Assembly: GCF_025290835.2 (NCBI RefSeq)
Contig: NZ_JAOCQD020000001.1
Span: 1-64,000, forward strand
Direction of reading: 5' to 3'
Length of the DNA: 64,000 bases
Source of the DNA: Aquabacterium sp. OR-4
GTDB lineage: Bacteria > Pseudomonadota > Gammaproteobacteria > Burkholderiales > Burkholderiaceae_C
A program made the translations under genes and the position numbers. The notes under the pieces were generated by a model. The model was not told where the DNA came from. It made no database searches and saw only the letters and a program-made list of their open reading frames with translations. Shown piece after piece: positions 60,602 to 64,000 of this stretch (the stretch's first letter is position 1; the number at the start of each line of letters is the position of its first letter).

Positions 60602-61657
60602 TCAGCAGATGCGCGGCAGGGGTTCACCGCTGAGCCAGTCGACCACACGCCGACCGCCGAAACGAGTGCACATCTGCACGAAGCCATGAGGATCCTCCTG
60701 CACCACCCCGATCCGGGTGGCGGCGCGGCCCAGCGGATGGGCCTGCAGCGCGGCCAGTGCGGCCGCGGCATGTTCGGGCGCCACGATGGCCACCAGCTTG
60801 CCCTCGTTGGCGATGTACAGCGGGTCCAGCCCCAGCAGCTCGCAGGCCGCCTCGACCTGCGGCTGCACCGGGATGTCGGCCTCGTGCAGCAGCATGCCGG
60901 CGCCGCACTGGCGCGCGATCTCGTTGAGCGTGGTGGCCAGGCCGCCGCGCGTGGGGTCGCGCAGCGTGTGCACCGCGCCCTCGGGCACGGCCGCCAGCAA
61001 CTGCGCCACCAGGCCGTGCAGCGCCGCGGTGTCGCTGACGATGGCGGTTTCGAACTCGAGCGACTCGCGCTGCGACAGCACCGCCACGCCATGCTCACCG
61101 ATGCTGCCCGACAGCAGCACCACATCGCCCGCCCGCGCCTGGGCGCCGCCGATGCGCCGCCCGGCCGGCAGCGCGCCAACCCCGGTGGTGGCGATGAACA
61201 CGCCGTCGCCCTTGCCGCGCTCGACCACCTTGGTGTCGCCGGTGACGATGGGCACGCCGGCATCGCGCGCGGCCGCGGCCATCGACTCGACGATGCGCTT
61301 CAGCTCGGCCAGCGCAAAGCCTTCTTCGAGGATGAAGCTGGCCGCCAGGTACAGCGGCTGCGCGCCCATCATCGCCACATCGTTGAGCGTGCCGTGCACC
61401 GACAGGCAGCCGATGTCGCCGCCCGGAAACTCCAGCGGCGAGATCACGTGGCCATCGGTGGCCATCACCAGGCGGTGCCCGGCCGGCATGTCGAGCGCCG
61501 CGCCATCGTCGCCCTGGCGCAGCGCCGGGTTGTCGAAGGCGCGGGCGAACAGCTCCTCGATCAGCTGCGCGCCGGCCCGGCCACCGGCGCCGTGGTTCAT
61601 GTCCACCCGGCCGTGCTTGAAGTCGATGGGGCGGATGTAGTTTGGCTTGACGCTCAT
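60602..61657 (-). CDS. hypE: Hydrogenase maturation protein HypE (carbamoyl dehydratase)
   Basis: Predicted 351 residues. HypE accepts a carbamoyl group from HypF on its terminal cysteine and dehydrates it with ATP to a thiocyanate that supplies CN to the iron. PurM-like ATP-binding elements are GDDGAAL, TDGHVISPLEFPGGDIG, GTLNDVAMMGA and GDTKVVERGKGDG. It ends with PRIC, leaving C351 as the essential terminal residue. A 76-bp spacer with three perfect hairpins separates it from hypD. Confidence 0.96.
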   Translation of the reverse strand: MSVKPNYIRPIDFKHGRVDMNHGAGGRAGAQLIEELFARAFDNPALRQGDDGAALDMPAGHRLVMATDGHVISPLEFPGGDIGCLSVHGTLNDVAMMGAQPLYLAASFILEEGFALAELKRIVESMAAAARDAGVPIVTGDTKVVERGKGDGVFIATTGVGALPAGRRIGGAQARAGDVVLLSGSIGEHGVAVLSQRESLEFETAIVSDTAALHGLVAQLLAAVPEGAVHTLRDPTRGGLATTLNEIARQCGAGMLLHEADIPVQPQVEAACELLGLDPLYIANEGKLVAIVAPEHAAAALAALQAHPLGRAATRIGVVQEDPHGFVQMCTRFGGRRVVDWLSGEPLPRIC

Positions 61658-61733
61658 GTTGCCCTCCGGTCACTGCGTGACCACCTCCCCGAGGGAGGAA
61701 ACGCGCCGCCTTCGGGCGGCCGGGCGGCGGCGC
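61658..61733. promoter_or_regulatory. Three consecutive hairpins between hypD and hypE
   Basis: Three perfect stem-loops fill the spacer: GGTCAC-TGC-GTGACC (61668-61682), CCTCCC-CGA-GGGAGG (61684-61698) and GCCGCC-TTCG-GGCGGC (61705-61720). No T-tract follows on the transcribed strand, so they look like processing or stability elements rather than a terminator. The hypE start may be partly shielded. Confidence 0.65.
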
Positions 61734-62879
61734 TCATGCTGGCACGCTCACCACGGGAATGTCACGGAACCGGCCATACGAGTAGTGCGCCGCGCAGGCG
61801 CCCTCGGACGACACCATGCACGAGCCCATCGGGTTCTCGGGCGTGCACACCGTGCCGAACAGCGTGCAGTCGGTGGGCCGCTTGACGCCGCGCAGGATGG
61901 CGCCGCACTCGCACTTCTTGTGGTCGGGCACGGGGGTGTAGCCCAGGCCGAAACGCAGCTCGGCATCAAAGCGGGCGTAGGCCGGGCGGATCTTCAGCGC
62001 GCTGTAGGGCACCTCGCCCAGGCCACGCCACTCAAAGCGCTCGCGCAGCTCGAAGACCTCGGCCACCGCGGCCTGGGCGGCCAGGTTGCCCTCGCGCGTG
62101 ACGGCGCGGGTGAACTCGTTTTCCACCACCGCGCGGCCCTGGTTGACCTGGCGCACCAGCATCAGCACGGCCTGCATCACGTCCAGCGGCTCGAAGCCGG
62201 CAATGACCACCGGCTTGCGGTACTCCTCGGCAAAGTGCTCGTAGGGCCCCGAGCCGATGATGATGCTGACATGCGCCGGGCCGACGAAGCCGTCGATCGG
62301 CACCGTGCCGTACTGGCGCACCTCGGCCGACTCGAGGATGTGGGTGATGGCGCTGGGCGTGAGCACATGGCAGCACAGCACGCTGAAGTTGGGCAGGTCT
62401 TCCCTGGCCGCCTGGCGCAGGGCCAGCGCGGTGGGCGGCGTGGTGGTCTCGAAGCCGATGGCAAAAAACACCACCTCGCGCTGCGGGTTCTGGCGCGCGA
62501 GCTTCAGCGCATCGGCGGCCGAATACACCATGCGGATGTCGGCGCCGCGGGCCTTGGCCTTCATCAGGCTGAGGCTCTGGCTGGCCGGCACGCGCATCGT
62601 GTCGCCATAGGTGGCGACGATGGCCCCCTGGTCCAGCGCCATCTGAATGGCCTGGTCGATGCGGCCGATCGGCAGCACGCACACCGGGCAGCCGGGGCCG
62701 TGGATCATGCGCACCTGGGGCGGCAGCAGCTCGGCCACGCCGTAACGCGCGATGGCATGGGTGTGGCCGCCGCAGAACTCCATGAAGCTGTAGCGCCGAT
62801 CCGGCTGCAGCTCGGCGGCGATGGCGGCGGCCAGGCCGCGGGCCACGGCGCCGTCGCGAAACTCGTCCACGTACTTCAT
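61734..62879 (-). CDS. hypD: Hydrogenase maturation protein HypD
   Basis: Predicted 381 residues. With HypC it forms the scaffold where iron receives two CN and one CO. Motifs: FMEFCGGHTHAIARYG (iron-binding Cys), HGPGCPVCVLP, VATYGDTMRVP, GFETTTPPTA, and the C-terminal [4Fe-4S] cysteines in KCECGAILRG, DCTLFGTVCTPENPMGSCMVSSEGACAAHY. All are intact. Start ATG 62877-62879 overlaps the hypC stop (ATGA). Confidence 0.97.
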   Translation of the reverse strand: MKYVDEFRDGAVARGLAAAIAAELQPDRRYSFMEFCGGHTHAIARYGVAELLPPQVRMIHGPGCPVCVLPIGRIDQAIQMALDQGAIVATYGDTMRVPASQSLSLMKAKARGADIRMVYSAADALKLARQNPQREVVFFAIGFETTTPPTALALRQAAREDLPNFSVLCCHVLTPSAITHILESAEVRQYGTVPIDGFVGPAHVSIIIGSGPYEHFAEEYRKPVVIAGFEPLDVMQAVLMLVRQVNQGRAVVENEFTRAVTREGNLAAQAAVAEVFELRERFEWRGLGEVPYSALKIRPAYARFDAELRFGLGYTPVPDHKKCECGAILRGVKRPTDCTLFGTVCTPENPMGSCMVSSEGACAAHYSYGRFRDIPVVSVPA

Positions 62880-63151
62880 GCGCCGCCTCCCGGGGCAGCG
62901 GCCTGGGCCTGCGCCGCGGCCGCCGCGGCATCACCGGCGGCCGCCATCTCGGCAAACAGCGCCAGCGTGCGCTCGGCCTCCAGCGCATCGAGCAGGCCGA
63001 TGGCATGGCCCACGTGCACGATGACGTAGTCGCCCACCGTGGCCTCGGGGGTGAGCGCCATCGACACGGTCTTCTTCACGCCACCGAGCTCGACGACGGC
63101 CTCGTCGGCAGACAGCAGCGCCAGCACACGGGCGGGCAGGGCGAGGCACAT
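62876..63151 (-). CDS. hypC: Hydrogenase maturation chaperone HypC
   Basis: Predicted 91 residues. N-terminal MCLALPARV gives the essential Cys2, which carries the iron unit with HypD and then docks on the hydrogenase large subunit. VELGGVKKTVSMALTPEATVGDYVIVHVGHAIGLLD is the usual OB-fold. The Ala-rich tail (about 70-91) is longer than in most HypC and overlaps the hypD start. It begins 12 bp after the hypF stop. Confidence 0.96.
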   Translation of the reverse strand: MCLALPARVLALLSADEAVVELGGVKKTVSMALTPEATVGDYVIVHVGHAIGLLDALEAERTLALFAEMAAAGDAAAAAAQAQAAAPGGGA

Positions 63152-63163
63152 GGGTTCAGGCTT

Positions 63164-64000
63164 TCAGATGGGGGGACCCGGCGTCGCGGGTACGCGCCGC
63201 CACCCGCCGGGCGGGTGGGCGGGCCGGCTGGGGAGCGGCCCGGCGCCCGGCCCGCCCCCTTCGAACGTGGCTGTGGCCGCGCATTGCAGCGCCGCGGCCC
63301 AGGCCTGGCCCAGCGCCAGGCCGGCATCGCCGCAACCCACGTGGACCGGCCGGTGCACCGACAGGCCGTGGGCCTGCAGGCCGGCGCTGACGCGCTGGCT
63401 CAGCAGGCGATTGAAGAAGCAGCCGCCGCCCAGCACCACGCGGGCCGGCTGGCCTGGCAACGATGCCTGGGCGGCAGCCTGGGCCGCGGCCTGCACCAGG
63501 CCCTCGGCCAGGGCCAGGTGAAAGCGCGCGGCGCCGCGGCCGGCGTCGGCCTCGTCGAGCAGCGCGATCAGCAGCGGCCACAGGTCGAGCGAAGGCGCCG
63601 GCAGCACCGGGTCGGCATGCCCCTGCAGCCAGGCCGTGGCGGCCTGCTCCAGCGCGATGGCGGCCTCGGCCTCGTGGGCCTGGTGCAGGCTCAGGCCCAG
63701 CACGCCGGCCGCGGCGTCGAACCAGCGGCCGGCACCGCTGCTGCGCGGGCAGCGCAGGTCACGCGCCAGCAGCTGGGCCACGCCGCGGGCGGCGGCCTCG
63801 CCCACCGCGGCGCCCAGGCGCGGCACGATCTCGGCCGCGCGGCCGGCGCGGTGCCACACCGCGGCGGCCAGGCGCCAGGGCTCGCGCGCCGCGGCATCAC
63901 CGCCGGGCAGCGGCAGCAGCGGCAGGTGGGCCAGGCGCCACATGCGGCCGTGCTGCACGCGCAGCAGCTCACCGCCCCAGGCCGTGCCATCGCTGCCATG
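63164..64000 (-). CDS. hypF: Carbamoyltransferase HypF, C-terminal part only (5' end outside window)
   Basis: At least 278 C-terminal codons are present. HypF makes the carbamoyl-adenylate that is transferred to HypE. Seen here are DGTAWGGELLRV and LPLPGGDAAAREPWR of the YrdC/Kae1-like region, VVLGGGCFFNRLLSQRV (the metal/nucleotide motif) and the terminal PVHVGCGDAGLALGQAW. The normal end is near that motif. About 30 residues (Gly/Pro/Arg-rich, from TFEGGGPG) follow and are encoded by a copy of the dispersed repeat, suggesting the repeat replaced the original stop. Confidence 0.94.
   Translation of the reverse strand, partial: HGSDGTAWGGELLRVQHGRMWRLAHLPLLPLPGGDAAAREPWRLAAAVWHRAGRAAEIVPRLGAAVGEAAARGVAQLLARDLRCPRSSGAGRWFDAAAGVLGLSLHQAHEAEAAIALEQAATAWLQGHADPVLPAPSLDLWPLLIALLDEADAGRGAARFHLALAEGLVQAAAQAAAQASLPGQPARVVLGGGCFFNRLLSQRVSAGLQAHGLSVHRPVHVGCGDAGLALGQAWAAALQCAATATFEGGGPGAGPLPSRPAHPPGGWRRVPATPGPPI
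63165..63260. repeat. Dispersed copy of the GC-rich repeat inside the hypF 3' end
   Basis: On the minus strand the stretch reads GGCGCCGGGCCGC, then CACCCGCC / GGCGGGTG (63201-63217), GGTGGCGGCG and a GCCGGGT end. These are the blocks of the 80-bp units at 25261-25520, in the same order. It lies between the hypF core and the hypC start and is translated as the hypF tail. Confidence 0.7.

Overview
The window reads as chromosomal DNA of a high-GC betaproteobacterium of the order Burkholderiales (Rubrivivax/Leptothrix/Ideonella-like). The support is uniformly high-GC coding DNA, a hyp-hoxX-hoxA-hoxBC-hoxJ hydrogenase block laid out as in Ralstonia eutropha, a Bug/TctC-type receptor, a class I PHA synthase, a stand-alone infA and several PEP-CTERM proteins. 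No genus can be fixed from sequence alone. No phage, insertion sequence, plasmid gene or CRISPR array was seen.

Layout. 1-10113 (minus) is the 5' part of one giant secreted or surface protein of at least 3371 residues. It has a LEPR-XLL motif near the N terminus, Ig-like repeats, an embedded vanadium-haloperoxidase-like domain with all three active-site motifs, Asp-rich calcium-type repeats and a propeller-like part. 10513-17039 (minus) holds a small membrane protein, a large hybrid histidine kinase, nudC and an amidase. 17090-25242 holds an oligopeptide-type ABC transporter split over two divergent units: receptor and two ATPases on minus with a CYTH protein and an aldehyde dehydrogenase, and two permeases on plus. 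25261-25520 is an 80-bp GC-rich tandem repeat; related copies lie at about 33.18-33.28 and 63.17-63.26 kb. 25522-35942 carries a TctC receptor, infA, phaC, an aromatic aminotransferase, a glutathione peroxidase, a response regulator, a DMT exporter, lplT and alr.

35876-41452 carries three PEP-CTERM proteins (one with a spherulin-4-like body), a LysE exporter, radA and a small membrane protein. 41585-46619 holds ilvE, a zinc-finger protein, purU, an NTF2-like protein, a YheT-like hydrolase, a conserved unknown and a c-type cytochrome. A tRNA-Arg(CCG) follows at 46797-46872, then an aldehyde dehydrogenase, a MurA-like paralogue, a saccharopine-dehydrogenase-like protein and an SDR.

52229-64000 (minus) is a hydrogen-sensing and hydrogenase-maturation block in transcription order hypF (partial)-hypC-hypD-hypE-unknown-hoxX-hoxA-hoxB-hoxC-hoxJ. 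HoxBC is a cytoplasmic regulatory [NiFe] hydrogenase that should signal through the kinase HoxJ to the NtrC-type regulator HoxA, while HypCDEF and HoxX build the Fe(CN)2CO centre. The energy-conserving hydrogenase genes are not in the window and probably lie beyond 64000.
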